A DNA stretch of 64,000 nt, taken from positions 62,001 to 126,000 of the forward strand of contig NZ_CALFBQ010000003.1 of the NCBI RefSeq assembly GCF_937951745.1, written 5' to 3'. The notes below the pieces were generated by a model. The model ran no database searches and had not been told where the DNA came from. It was given only the letters and a program-made list of their open reading frames with translations. The translations under genes and the position numbers were made by a program. Of this stretch, positions 26,217 to 34,663 are shown one piece after another (position 1 is the first letter of the stretch; the number at the start of each line of letters is the position of its first letter). The stretch comes from an uncultured Chloroflexus sp. (GTDB lineage: Bacteria > Chloroflexota > Chloroflexia > Chloroflexales > Chloroflexaceae).

Positions 26217-26885
26217 ATGAAACGAACCCTGTTTAGTGGTCTCGCTGGCGCAGCGTTGGCGTTGACCCTGCTTTGGAGCCAGCCGGCGTTGGTGAGTGCA
26301 GCGCAAGCAGTAGCACCCCATTCGACTCCGGTCGAGGTGGCATACGGGAGAGGCGGCGGCGGTTGGCGTGGCGTGGGCACAGTCAACGTTGGGCAATTGA
26401 TCAAAGCCCTGCAAAATCTAACCGGTCTTGATATGGCGACGATTCGCGTCGAGTTGCAGAATGGCCGGAGTTTGGCCCAGATCGCATCTGCCAATGGTAG
26501 CAGCGGCGATGCGTTGGTGCAGGCGGTGGTGGATGCGGCCAAGGTGCGGCTCAATCAAGCGGTGAGCAAAGGGCGTATGACGCAGGCTGAGGCTGATCAG
26601 ATGCTGACCACCATTCGCGAGCGGGCGACAACCTTGGTCAACGATACGACGGTGGGCGCGCAGTTAGCCGATCGGGCGGCCAAAGCAGCCGAGCGCAGCA
26701 CGCTAGGGTGGCTGATTCAGGCAGCAGCCGATCAGACCGGGCTCGATGTGGCAACCATTCGCTCGCGGTTGCGCAACGGGGAAACGCTGCGCGCGATGGT
26801 GACCTCTGTCGGGGGCGATCCGCAAAAGGTGATTGACGCTGCGGTGAATGCCTTCCGCCAAGCAGCGACTGCCGCGATGCAGTGA
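26217..26885 (+). CDS. secreted protein with two helical repeats
   Basis: A 222-residue exported protein: signal peptide with cleavage expected after LVSAAQA (about 28-30), then a Gly-rich turn (YGRGGGGWRG) and two copies of a helical unit. The first (about 60-110) contains GQLIKALQNLTGLDMATIRVEL and SLAQIASANGS, the second (about 165-215) GWLIQAAADQTGLDVATIRSRL and LRAMVTSVGGD. Between them lies GRMTQAEADQMLTTI. The repeat resembles units found in other uncharacterised secreted proteins. The start ATG follows GGAGGAGA. It stands alone on the plus strand, divergent from PspC. Function is unknown. Confidence 0.75.
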   Translation: MKRTLFSGLAGAALALTLLWSQPALVSAAQAVAPHSTPVEVAYGRGGGGWRGVGTVNVGQLIKALQNLTGLDMATIRVELQNGRSLAQIASANGSSGDALVQAVVDAAKVRLNQAVSKGRMTQAEADQMLTTIRERATTLVNDTTVGAQLADRAAKAAERSTLGWLIQAAADQTGLDVATIRSRLRNGETLRAMVTSVGGDPQKVIDAAVNAFRQAATAAMQ

Positions 26886-27135
26886 ACACCTGCCTCCTGC
26901 TTTACCCCGCCATCTTGCAAGGTCAACCTTGTGGAATGGCAGCATTGTACGGCATTGTGAGCCGAGCGGTAGGAGCCGAGCCGCGCTCGGTCCGCCGCGC
27001 GGCAACGCAATTCCTCGCGAGCGTGGGGATGCCTGCGCGCCATTGGTCTGCGCGAGAGTAGGAAATAGCTGCGGACAGACCGCCCCACTCTAGCAGGCTG
27101 TGACCTACTGCCCCTCGCAAGGAGAGAGATCGCGT

Positions 27136-27882
27136 TTACCGGTCAAACGCCTCCCTGACCAACCGCGGCAACACCTCGCCAGCTTTGCCGCTGATGGTAA
27201 AGAGCGGCGGGCGAGCAGCAGTAGTTTGTTCGAGATTGAGGATGAGCACCGCTGCGTCGTGGCTAAGCGCCACTCGCGGTAATGACGCCGCCGGCTCGAC
27301 CACGCCCGATGTTCCAATTGACATAAAAACATCACAATCGAGTGCAGCCTCCCATGCCATTTCCAGCGCCCGCCGCGGCAACAGTTCGCCAAACCAAACC
27401 ACATCGGGGCGCAGCATCGCGCCGCAATTCGGGCAGTGCGGCAATTCCTCGTCATAATCCCACGTTGTATGCACCGAGCCATCGACTGTACAGCGGGCGC
27501 GATGCAGGCTGCCGTGCAATTCGATAACGCAGGGACTGCCGGCCCGCTGATGAAGACCATCAATATTTTGGGTTATCAGGGTCAGGTGCGGCACGCGCTT
27601 GGCCAATTCCGCCAGTGCATAGTGGGCCGGATTAGGCTGGGCGGCGCAGGCCTTCACTCGCCGTTCGGCATACCAACGCCAGACTAAGGCCGGGTTACGG
27701 GCAAAGCCGTCCGGCGAGGCCAGTTCTTCGGGATTAAAGTGTGACCAGAGGCCAGTCTGAGCATCGCGAAAGGTAGGAATGCCGCTCTCGGCTGAGATGC
27801 CGGCGCCGGTTAGTACGGCGACGTGACGGGCAGTGCGTAGACGGTCAGCGAAGGCAGCCATCACAAGGTCGAGGTCGCTCAT
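27136..27882 (-). CDS. cobB: Sir2-family NAD-dependent deacylase
   Basis: A 248-residue sirtuin removing acyl groups from lysines with NAD+ as co-substrate. Present are GAGISAESGIPTFRD (about 26-40), TQNIDGLHQRAG (about 105-116), the catalytic His in ELHGSLH (about 123) and GTSGVVEPAASLP. The structural zinc site is irregular: where the first pair is normally CxxC the sequence reads CTVD, so only three of four Cys remain (the second pair CPNC is intact). The Arg in the segment ARNPALVWRWYAERR suggests the class III desuccinylase-type pocket. AAAGG upstream serves the ATG. The gene is monocistronic. Confidence 0.93.
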   Translation of the reverse strand: MSDLDLVMAAFADRLRTARHVAVLTGAGISAESGIPTFRDAQTGLWSHFNPEELASPDGFARNPALVWRWYAERRVKACAAQPNPAHYALAELAKRVPHLTLITQNIDGLHQRAGSPCVIELHGSLHRARCTVDGSVHTTWDYDEELPHCPNCGAMLRPDVVWFGELLPRRALEMAWEAALDCDVFMSIGTSGVVEPAASLPRVALSHDAAVLILNLEQTTAARPPLFTISGKAGEVLPRLVREAFDR

Positions 27883-28088
27883 AGCTATGCCTTTCCCTTA
27901 TGAAAAACGCGAAACGTAAACAAAGGCGCGAAGGCGCAGAGGTATACGGAGTTTAGAACGATGCCACACGCGCTATCTGTGTCCATTCGTAGCCCCTTCC
28001 CCACCGCACTCAGTTCCGCGTATGTTTGCTTCTGTTATATCCTCGTACCCTTGGCAGGGGCAAGGCACAAACCCAAGGGTGCATTGAG

Positions 28089-28607
28089 CTAACCTGTTGG
28101 CTTAAAGACCAATTCAAACCGGCAAGCGCGCTGATGATTGAAGGTTATATGCCAGACCCCACAGGTAGGCGCAGGGTTACCACCCTGATACACGTGCCCA
28201 CTCAGATCGATCTGATCGTGGCTTAGTTCAAGTAAAAAAGCCCGGATCGGCGAGCCATGGGTGACGATACCTACCCGCTGGTAGGGAGAATCGGCTAGTC
28301 CGGCCAGTAACTCGCGTACCCGCGCGCGCACATGGTCAAACGACTCGCTCGGCGCATGCTCTTGCACCAGCGCAGTGAACGTAACCGGCAAACCGAGCGT
28401 ATCGACGAGCACCTCAGCCGTTTGGGTCGTGCGGGCAAACGGCGAAGCAAAGAGGATTTCGACACCCTTATCTGCTAAGAATGCGGCGACTTGCCGCGCT
28501 TCGGCGCGGCCACGTTCGGACAGATCAGGCCCCGGCGGCAATTGATAGGGGATAGCCGGATGATGCACCGGTTGCCCATGACGAATAAGAAACAGATCAG
28601 AAAGCAC
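28089..28607 (-). CDS. histidine phosphatase family protein
   Basis: A 172-residue member of the phosphoglycerate mutase/acid phosphatase superfamily. LIRHGQP at the N terminus contains the phosphorylated His, LFASPFARTTQTAEVL carries the conserved Arg, and VTHGSPIRAFL the second His. Size fits the cobC/SixA-like short branch. The substrate (sugar phosphate, nucleotide, phosphohistidine) cannot be told. The start is GTG at 28607 with AAGGA upstream. It is divergent from the ArsA gene across a 165-base region with a small inverted repeat. Confidence 0.87.
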   Translation of the reverse strand: MLSDLFLIRHGQPVHHPAIPYQLPPGPDLSERGRAEARQVAAFLADKGVEILFASPFARTTQTAEVLVDTLGLPVTFTALVQEHAPSESFDHVRARVRELLAGLADSPYQRVGIVTHGSPIRAFLLELSHDQIDLSGHVYQGGNPAPTCGVWHITFNHQRACRFELVFKPTG

Positions 28608-28636
28608 TGGTAATCCTTACACCTTGATGTAGCAGT

Positions 28637-28653
28637 GATGATCGAGTATCATC
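28637..28653. promoter_or_regulatory. inverted repeat in a divergent promoter region
   Basis: GATGAT-CGAGT-ATCATC (6-base arms, 5-base spacer) lies between the divergent histidine-phosphatase and ArsA genes. It could be an operator or an early RNA hairpin. Evidence is only its symmetry. Confidence 0.3.
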
Positions 28654-28771
28654 GTAGGTAGTGTACCATAGCTTATTGACGGGCTGAATTGCAACAGATA
28701 CAATTGATGCGGCGTCGCATCAGCAAGATGAGCGACTTTTTCGTGGCGACAAACAGACAAAGGATGCATCA

Positions 28772-29977
28772 ATGCGGCTGATCCTCTATCTTGGCAAGGG
28801 CGGCGTTGGCAAGACCACGACCTCGGCGGCGACGGCGGTGCGGGCAGCCGAGCTAGGTTATCGCACGCTAGTCGTGAGTACCGATGTAGCGCATAGTTTG
28901 GCCGATGCCCTTGACACCCCGCTGGGGTCACTGCCGACCCAGATCGGTGAACGGTTATGGGGGCAAGAGATTAATGTGCTCGATGAAGTGCGCCAACACT
29001 GGGGTGAACTGCGCGTCTATTTGAGCAATCTGCTACGCCGGCGCGGGGTTGATGAAGTGGCGGCTGAAGAATTGGCCATTATTCCCGGCATGGAAGAAGT
29101 TGTGAGCTTGCTCCACATCCGCCGGCAAGCCCGCGATGGCAACTTTGATGTCGTGATTGTTGACGCAGCGCCAACCGGGGAAACGGTGCGCTTACTGACG
29201 ATGCCGGAGACCTTCCAGTGGTACGCGGCGCGGGTGATGGACTGGGAACCGACCACGCTGAAAGTGGCCCGCCCGCTGGTCAAACAATTGGTGCCGGCGA
29301 CTGATGTCTTTGCGAAACTTGAGCGGTTAACGAAGGGTGTGGAAGCGTTGCGGGCGACGCTAACCGATCCGCAGGTCAGCTCATACCGGCTCGTCGTCAA
29401 CCCTGAACGGATGGTGATCAAAGAGGCGCAGCGCGCTTCGACCTATCTGGCCCTGTTTGGGTATCCGGTTGATGGTGTCGTGCTCAACCGGGTGTTGCCG
29501 GTCGATCAGGTTGAAGGCGCATTTATGCAAGAGCTGGCCCGCATCCAGCAGGGTTATCGCCAGATGGTCTATGACCTCTTCCGCCCGCTACCGATTTGGG
29601 AAAGCCCTTACTATGCGCGTGATTTGGCCGGGATCAACGATCTATCGATGGTTGGTCAGCAATTGTTCGGCGATGATGACCCAGTTAAGGTGCATTTTAT
29701 TGGCAAAACGCAAGAGATTGTCAAGCAAGGTGACGAATACGTCTTGCGCTTGCCGTTGCCGCACGTCGAGATTGGCAAAGTTTCGATGACCAAACGCGGC
29801 GATGAGTTGTTTATCGAAATCGGCAATTTTCGGCGTGACATGCTCTTGCCCACCACCCTCGCCGAGCGACCGGCGCGGCGGGCGTATTTCCGCAACGGAG
29901 TGCTAGAAGTCTTCTTTGGCCCACCGGAAGCATTGCCGCTAACGAGCGACAAAGAAGAGGAGCCAGCCACCTCATGA
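28772..29977 (+). CDS. ArsA/Get3-like ATPase with HSP20-like C-terminal domain
   Basis: A 401-residue ATPase. The deviant P-loop GKGGVGKTTTSAA is at residues 8-20, the family signature STDVAHSLADAL at about 38-49, and VVIVDAAPTGETVRLL (switch II) near 130. The last 85 residues (DEYVLRLPLPHVEIGKVSM to GVLEVFF) resemble an alpha-crystallin/HSP20 beta-sandwich, a fusion known for ArsA-like proteins in phototrophs and actinobacteria. Classical ArsA drives arsenite export through ArsB; none is in the window, so a targeting or chaperone function like Get3 is as likely. The ATG has AAGGATG. The 3' end overlaps the arginase start by 4 bases. Confidence 0.87.
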   Translation: MRLILYLGKGGVGKTTTSAATAVRAAELGYRTLVVSTDVAHSLADALDTPLGSLPTQIGERLWGQEINVLDEVRQHWGELRVYLSNLLRRRGVDEVAAEELAIIPGMEEVVSLLHIRRQARDGNFDVVIVDAAPTGETVRLLTMPETFQWYAARVMDWEPTTLKVARPLVKQLVPATDVFAKLERLTKGVEALRATLTDPQVSSYRLVVNPERMVIKEAQRASTYLALFGYPVDGVVLNRVLPVDQVEGAFMQELARIQQGYRQMVYDLFRPLPIWESPYYARDLAGINDLSMVGQQLFGDDDPVKVHFIGKTQEIVKQGDEYVLRLPLPHVEIGKVSMTKRGDELFIEIGNFRRDMLLPTTLAERPARRAYFRNGVLEVFFGPPEALPLTSDKEEEPATS

Positions 29978-30882
29978 CTAGCGAAAGGCGGGTTGCCATT
30001 CTCGGCGTGCCAATCGATCTTGGTGCGGGGCGGCGCGGCGTAGATATGGGGCCGAGCGCGATACGCTATGCCGGTCTCAGCCGCCGGTTACATGACCTTA
30101 GTTATCAGGTGGTTGATTTCGGCAATTTGACCACGCCAATGGTCGAGACAACGCCGCTGCCGCCGCCCGAATCACGGCTTCGTTACCTTGAGCCAATTGC
30201 TGAAGTGTGCCAACGGTTAGCCGATCTGGTCTGCAACATCACCGCGCAAGCAATGGTACCACTGATCCTCGGCGGCGATCATAGCCTTACGATCGGCTCG
30301 GCGAGTGGCAGCGCACGCGGTCGTCGCCTTGGCCTCATCTGGATCGACGCGCACGCCGATTTTAACGATGAACACACCACACCGAGCGGCAATATCCACG
30401 GGATGCCACTTGCCGTTCTTAGCGGACGTGGCCATCCGCTACTGACCAGTCTAGCGGGTCGGACGCCAGCATTTGATCCGGCGCAGGTGGTCTTAATCGC
30501 CGTGCGCGATCTCGATCCGCTTGAGCGGGAAGCGTTGCGCACTTCCGCTATTACCGTCTTTACCATGCACGAGATCGACCGGCGCGGGATGGCAGCGGTG
30601 ATGGAGCAAGCGTTAGCGATTGCGACCAGAGGCACCGACGGCTTTCACCTCAGCTTTGACCTCGATGTAGTTGACCCCCGTGAAGCTCCCGGCGTCGGCA
30701 CACCAGTCGGCGGCGGCATCTCGGCGCGTGAAGCTCATCTGGCGATGGAGCTGATCGCCGAGAGTGGCGCGTTACGCAGCCTCGATATCGTTGAGGTAAA
30801 TCCTATCCTCGATGAGCGCAATGCCACCGCCGAGCTAGCCGTCGAATTGGCGTTGTCGGCGTTGGGCAAACGGATTCTGTGA
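29974..30882 (+). CDS. rocF: arginase/agmatinase-family ureohydrolase (arginase-like)
   Basis: A 302-residue enzyme releasing urea from arginine (ornithine as product). Manganese-binding blocks are complete: GGDHS, IDAHADFN, and SFDLDVVDP. The N terminus ILGVPIDLGAGRRGVDMGPSAIR and the motif HGMPLAVLSG are of the arginase rather than agmatinase subgroup. Its ATG lies within the ArsA gene's last codons (ATGA overlap), so the pair is translationally coupled, an unexpected partnership. malQ begins 93 bases downstream behind its own -10. Confidence 0.93.
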   Translation: MTSERRVAILGVPIDLGAGRRGVDMGPSAIRYAGLSRRLHDLSYQVVDFGNLTTPMVETTPLPPPESRLRYLEPIAEVCQRLADLVCNITAQAMVPLILGGDHSLTIGSASGSARGRRLGLIWIDAHADFNDEHTTPSGNIHGMPLAVLSGRGHPLLTSLAGRTPAFDPAQVVLIAVRDLDPLEREALRTSAITVFTMHEIDRRGMAAVMEQALAIATRGTDGFHLSFDLDVVDPREAPGVGTPVGGGISAREAHLAMELIAESGALRSLDIVEVNPILDERNATAELAVELALSALGKRIL

Positions 30883-30922
30883 ACGGATGCTGGTTCATCC
30901 TCACTCAATTCGTTTCCTGTGT

Positions 30923-30928
30923 TATAAT
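30923..30928 (+). promoter_or_regulatory. -10 element before malQ
   Basis: An exact TATAAT lies 48 bases before the malQ ATG. No matching -35 was found at 16-18 bases, so activator dependence is possible. Transcription would start near 30935, which rules out the in-frame upstream codon at 30928 as start. Confidence 0.5.
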
Positions 30929-30975
30929 TGCGCATACAACGAAATAGTGGCATTGTGCGTTTCCGAGGTGGTACC

Positions 30976-32502
30976 ATGTATGATCGGCGGGTCAGCGGCA
31001 TTCTTTTACATCCCTCGGCGTTGCCGGGCGCTGGCGGGATTGGTGATATTGGCGATACAGCCTATCGCTTTGTTGATTGGTTAGCGGCGGCGAAGCAGCG
31101 GCGGTGGCAGATTATGCCGCTTGGCCCGACGAGTTACGGCGATTCGCCGTATGCTGGCCTCTCGGCGCTAGCCGGCAATCCATTGTTGATTTCACTGGAA
31201 CAATTAGCGCGGGCGGGCTGGCTCGATGAGGGGGCGTTGCAAGATGCGCCGGGCGCATACAGCGACTGGATTGACTATGGCGCAGTCATTCCATGGAAGC
31301 TGACCCGGCTCGAATGGGCCTTTGCCCGCTTTACCGCACAGGCTGACAGCCAGCAACGCGCCGCTTTTGAACAGTTCTGCGCCGAACAGCAAGCGTGGCT
31401 CAACACCTTTGCCCTGTTCGCTGCGCTGAAAGAGGCCTATCACGGCGAGCCATGGAATCATTGGGAGCTAGGGCTGGCCCGGCGCGAACCGGCGGCGATC
31501 GAGACGGCGCACCGGCAATTAGCTGACCGGATCCGGTTCCAACAGTTCTTGCAGTGGGTCTTCTTTACCCAGTGGGCGGCGTTACGCCACTACGCCAACC
31601 AACGTGGAGTGCAGATTATTGGCGACTTGCCGATCTTTGTCGCCTATGACAGCGCGGATGTCTGGGCTAACCCTGAGATCTTCCACCTCGATGCTGAAGG
31701 CAACCCCACTGTAGTCGCCGGAGTGCCGCCAGATTACTTTAGTCCAACCGGTCAGCGCTGGGGCAACCCGCTCTACCGGTGGGAGGTCTTGGCTCGACGC
31801 GGCTACGACTGGTGGATCGAACGCTTCCGGCTGCTGTTTCGTCTCGTTGATATTGTGCGGATCGACCACTTCCGCGGTTTTGCCGCCTACTGGGAAGTGC
31901 CGGCGCAAGCCGCCACCGCCACGGAAGGCCGTTGGGTTCCCGGCCCCGGCGCGGCGCTGTTTGCGGCGGCACGTGCGCAGTTAGGGTCAGTGCCGATTAT
32001 TGCCGAGGATTTGGGGCTGATCACGCCGGATGTAGACGAGCTGCGACGGCAACTCGGCTTTCCGGGCATGGCAGTGTTGCAATTTGCATGGGGCGGTGAT
32101 GCGTCGAGCAACTATTTGCCGCACAACTACACCCGCGATCTCGTGGTCTATACCGGCACGCACGACAACGACACCACGGTAGGATGGTGGTCAACCCTCG
32201 ATGAGCATACTCGCCAACATGTGCGCAACTACCTCGGCGCGCGCGACGAAACAATTGCATGGGATTTCATCCGGGCGGCGTTGATGTCGGTTGCCGACAC
32301 GGTAATCATCCCGATGCAAGACGTGTTGGGGTTAGGGTCGTGGGCGCGACTGAATCTTCCGGGGCGAGCCGAAGGCAATTGGGCATGGCGGATGCGGCCT
32401 GAGCAACTCACTATTGATCATGCGCACCATCTAGCCTACCTAACGGCGCTGTACGGGCGAGAACCGCTGGCAGAACAGAAACCGGCGAGGTATGAATCAT
32501 AA
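30976..32502 (+). CDS. malQ: 4-alpha-glucanotransferase
   Basis: A 508-residue GH77 amylomaltase that transfers maltodextrin segments between alpha-1,4-glucans, used in glycogen and maltose metabolism. The N terminus SGILLHPSALPGAGGIGDIG and LPLGPTSYGDSPYAGLSALAGN-type block (visible in parts) bind substrate. Catalytic residues lie in VRIDHFRGF (Asp nucleophile about 296), IAEDLGLITPDV (acid/base Glu) and YTGTHDNDTTVGW (Asp). Length is typical. ATG 30976 after GAGGTGG is preferred over an upstream in-frame codon. A terminator hairpin begins immediately after the stop. Confidence 0.97.
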   Translation: MYDRRVSGILLHPSALPGAGGIGDIGDTAYRFVDWLAAAKQRRWQIMPLGPTSYGDSPYAGLSALAGNPLLISLEQLARAGWLDEGALQDAPGAYSDWIDYGAVIPWKLTRLEWAFARFTAQADSQQRAAFEQFCAEQQAWLNTFALFAALKEAYHGEPWNHWELGLARREPAAIETAHRQLADRIRFQQFLQWVFFTQWAALRHYANQRGVQIIGDLPIFVAYDSADVWANPEIFHLDAEGNPTVVAGVPPDYFSPTGQRWGNPLYRWEVLARRGYDWWIERFRLLFRLVDIVRIDHFRGFAAYWEVPAQAATATEGRWVPGPGAALFAAARAQLGSVPIIAEDLGLITPDVDELRRQLGFPGMAVLQFAWGGDASSNYLPHNYTRDLVVYTGTHDNDTTVGWWSTLDEHTRQHVRNYLGARDETIAWDFIRAALMSVADTVIIPMQDVLGLGSWARLNLPGRAEGNWAWRMRPEQLTIDHAHHLAYLTALYGREPLAEQKPARYES

Positions 32503-32523
32503 GGGCGGGTCTCGAACCCGCCC
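32503..32523. terminator. bidirectional GC hairpin between malQ and the sigma factor gene
   Basis: GGGCGGGT (32503-32510) pairs with ACCCGCCC (32516-32523). It touches the malQ stop codon and lies 20 bases from the stop of the convergent sigma gene. Confidence 0.6.
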
Positions 32524-32542
32524 GTACATCTATACTGGTGTC

Positions 32543-33619
32543 TCAATCCAGATACCCATACAGCCGGTGCCCGACGCTGGGATGGCGCAAGCGGCGGAGG
32601 GCCTCGGCCTCAATCTGGCGCGTGCGTTCGCGAGTGATGCCAAAAGTGGCTCCCACCTCTTCGAGCGTGCGGCGCTGGCCGTCGAGCAAGCCGTAGCGCA
32701 ACTGCAAAATCTTGCGCTCGCGTTCGGGTAACTCATTCAGCGCTGCCGTGATCTCAGCCTGCAACATATTCTGTTCGGCAATTTCCATCGGCGAAACCGC
32801 CGTCTCGTCGGCCAGCGTCTCGCTAACGCGGCCCTCTTGCTCGTTGTTGAGCGGTTGCTCGAGCGAAATCGGCTGGGTTGAAGCGCGCAACAGCCGCTTT
32901 ACCTTACGCAAACTCATATTGAGCGCATGCGCTAGCTCTTCGGCGGTCGGCTCGCGCTCAAACTCCTGCTCAAGCCGGTAGATGGCACGGCGCAGATGAG
33001 CGATCGACTCGCTAAGATGAACCGGCAACCGGATGAGGCGGCTCTGCTCGGCGATGGCGCGCGTCACCGCTTGCCGGATCCACCACGTAGCGTAGGTACT
33101 GAAACGGTTGCCCTTGGTATAGTCAAACTTCTCGACGGCGCGCATCAGGCCGATATTGCCCTCTTGCACCAGATCCATAAAGGCCATTGGGCTGCCGATA
33201 TATTTCTTGGCCACGCTCACTACCAAACGCAGGTTGGCTTGAATAAGGCGACGGCGCGCTTCTTCACCACGGGCCACTTCCATCTCTAGCCGCATCCGCT
33301 CGCGGTCATTGGCGTACTGCTCGTGTTGCAACCGCCGGCGCGCCTCTTTGCCGCGACTGTACTGCTGGGCCAGCTCGACCTCTTCTTCGGCGGTCAACAG
33401 CGGTACCTGCCCAATCTCTTGCAGATAGAGCTGCACCGAATCCTCGACCGCCTCAAAATCACTCTCATCACTGAGGTCTTCGACTGGCTCGATCAACTCC
33501 TCGTCTTCCACGATGAGTTCTACATCGCCATCCCACTCAGCATCGAGTTCGGCGGCCTCAACGGACTCTTCCGGTTCGATTTCACTGTCGGCTGGGTGAT
33601 TCTGAGGGAAGGCTTTCAC
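32543..33619 (-). CDS. RNA polymerase sigma-70 factor, group 1/2 (SigA-type)
   Basis: A 358-residue sigma factor. An acidic N-terminal stretch (about 1-55) stands for a reduced region 1.1. Region 1.2 starts at [17 protein letters not shown], region 2 has [12 protein letters not shown] and [21 protein letters not shown] (core and -10 recognition), region 3 follows, and region 4 has [30 protein letters not shown] (read in parts), the -35 helix-turn-helix. The size is that of a housekeeping factor without the long non-conserved insert, or of a close stress-type group 2 relative. The start is GTG at 33619 with AAGGAG. Its own promoter is at 33732-33760. Confidence 0.92.
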   Translation of the reverse strand: MKAFPQNHPADSEIEPEESVEAAELDAEWDGDVELIVEDEELIEPVEDLSDESDFEAVEDSVQLYLQEIGQVPLLTAEEEVELAQQYSRGKEARRRLQHEQYANDRERMRLEMEVARGEEARRRLIQANLRLVVSVAKKYIGSPMAFMDLVQEGNIGLMRAVEKFDYTKGNRFSTYATWWIRQAVTRAIAEQSRLIRLPVHLSESIAHLRRAIYRLEQEFEREPTAEELAHALNMSLRKVKRLLRASTQPISLEQPLNNEQEGRVSETLADETAVSPMEIAEQNMLQAEITAALNELPERERKILQLRYGLLDGQRRTLEEVGATFGITRERTRQIEAEALRRLRHPSVGHRLYGYLD

Positions 33620-33731
33620 GGCAGTACTCCTTGTCTCCGGCTGGCAGCGACAGCGCGGATGCTGTCTCTTTGCGGGGCGTTGATTATTCTCTGTCTAGAT
33701 ATACGCCGCCTCAAAGATTTCGGATGTGTAT

Positions 33732-33760
33732 ATTTTCGATCTTTGCACAGGTTTTGTCAA
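33732..33760 (-). promoter_or_regulatory. promoter of the sigma factor gene
   Basis: On the minus strand an exact TTGACA (33755-33760) is followed after 17 bases by GAAAAT (33732-33737). The site lies 113 bases before the GTG start and between the SDR stop and the sigma gene, so the sigma gene can be transcribed alone. Confidence 0.55.
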
Positions 33761-33773
33761 GACCATGAACAGA

Positions 33774-34496
33774 CTAATTTTGAGCCAATCTGCGCGCGTG
33801 TGCATCGATAGTTTGGCCGGTTTGGCTACGCGGCGGCAGCGCAGCGAGTTCGACTACCGCCGGCCCAATTTCGTCGGGGCTAAGCAAGCCGGTGCGAACT
33901 TCAGGGACGGTGGTACGCACCATTTGGGTGTCGGCAAAGCCACCGGGGTGGACGAGATTGACATTGATGCCAAAGCGCCGGAGGTCTTTCGCCATCACCC
34001 GCGCCAAGCCGTCAACGCCGGCTTTGGCGGCATAGTAAGCGGCAAAGCCGGGCACGGCGATACGGTCGAGCGGAGCGCCGACGATGATGATATTGCCGCC
34101 GCCGGCTTCGATCATATCGGGGATGACAGCCCGCGCACTGAGAAACACCCCCTTAAGTACGGTGTCAACCACCGCATCCCACTGGGCTTCGCTAGTTTCG
34201 TAGATAGGCGCGCGCAGGCCAATGCCGGCGGCAGCGACCAAGACCCGGATGGGGCCGAAGCGGGCACGGGCTTGGGCAACAGCTTGTTCGAGTTGGCTAC
34301 TCTCGCGCACATCGGCGGAAAGGGCCAACGCTTCTCTCCCGCCCTCTTCAATCAGCCAGACCGTCTCGGCGACTTCATCGGCGCTGCGGGCCAGCACCGA
34401 AACCGTTGCACCGGCCTTTGCCAGTGCGAGCGCGCTGGCCCGTCCTAATCCGCGACCGCCGCCGGTGACCAACGCATGCATTCCGGTGAGAGTCAT
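33774..34496 (-). CDS. short-chain dehydrogenase/reductase
   Basis: A 240-residue NAD(P)-binding Rossmann oxidoreductase. The cofactor motif is TGGGRGLG near the N terminus, VAAAGIGLR replaces the usual NNAG segment, and YYAAKAGVDG holds the catalytic Tyr-x-x-x-Lys. The usual Ser before it appears in the strand IIIVGAPLDRIAVPGF as Gly/Ala, so the catalytic Ser is uncertain. The ATG at 34496 has AGGAGGA and is preferred to a longer frame reaching 34556. A perfect 19-base palindrome lies 20 bases upstream and may control it. The substrate is unknown. Confidence 0.88.
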   Translation of the reverse strand: MTLTGMHALVTGGGRGLGRASALALAKAGATVSVLARSADEVAETVWLIEEGGREALALSADVRESSQLEQAVAQARARFGPIRVLVAAAGIGLRAPIYETSEAQWDAVVDTVLKGVFLSARAVIPDMIEAGGGNIIIVGAPLDRIAVPGFAAYYAAKAGVDGLARVMAKDLRRFGINVNLVHPGGFADTQMVRTTVPEVRTGLLSPDEIGPAVVELAALPPRSQTGQTIDAHARRLAQN

Positions 34497-34516
34497 TGTA
34501 GTCCTCCTGTCAGAGC

Positions 34517-34535
34517 TTTGCAAAACTTTTGCAAA
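34517..34535 (-). promoter_or_regulatory. 19-base palindromic operator candidate before the SDR gene
   Basis: TTTGCAAAA-C-TTTTGCAAA is a perfect inverted repeat with 9-base arms. It lies directly upstream of the ribosome site of the minus-strand SDR gene and just downstream of a possible minus-strand -10 (TATAAC at 34545-34550), a position fitting repressor binding over the start of transcription. Confidence 0.45.
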
Positions 34536-34621
34536 CCTATCATGGTTATACCACACTTCGCCTCGTTGTCGCGAGCCAGATCAACCGGCATTCAGATACA
34601 TCGGGCGATTGTAGACTGCGT

Positions 34622-34627
34622 TATAAT
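34622..34627 (+). promoter_or_regulatory. -10 element of the PAS-STAS gene
   Basis: An exact TATAAT lies 37 bases before the ATG at 34664. The -35 region is not recognisable. It excludes the in-frame upstream start at 34529. Confidence 0.45.
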
Positions 34628-34663
34628 ACAGAGGCGTCATCCGCTCTTACACGATCGCTTCCT

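Noticed and set aside
26886-27135. Possible structured RNA between the secreted protein and the sirtuin
   Set aside because: Local GC-rich inverted segments exist, but nothing matches the conserved cores of RNase P, tmRNA, 6S or SRP RNA.
33726-34448. Plus-strand frame of 240 codons opposite the SDR gene
   Set aside because: The minus-strand SDR has cofactor and Tyr/Lys motifs, while the plus frame has none.
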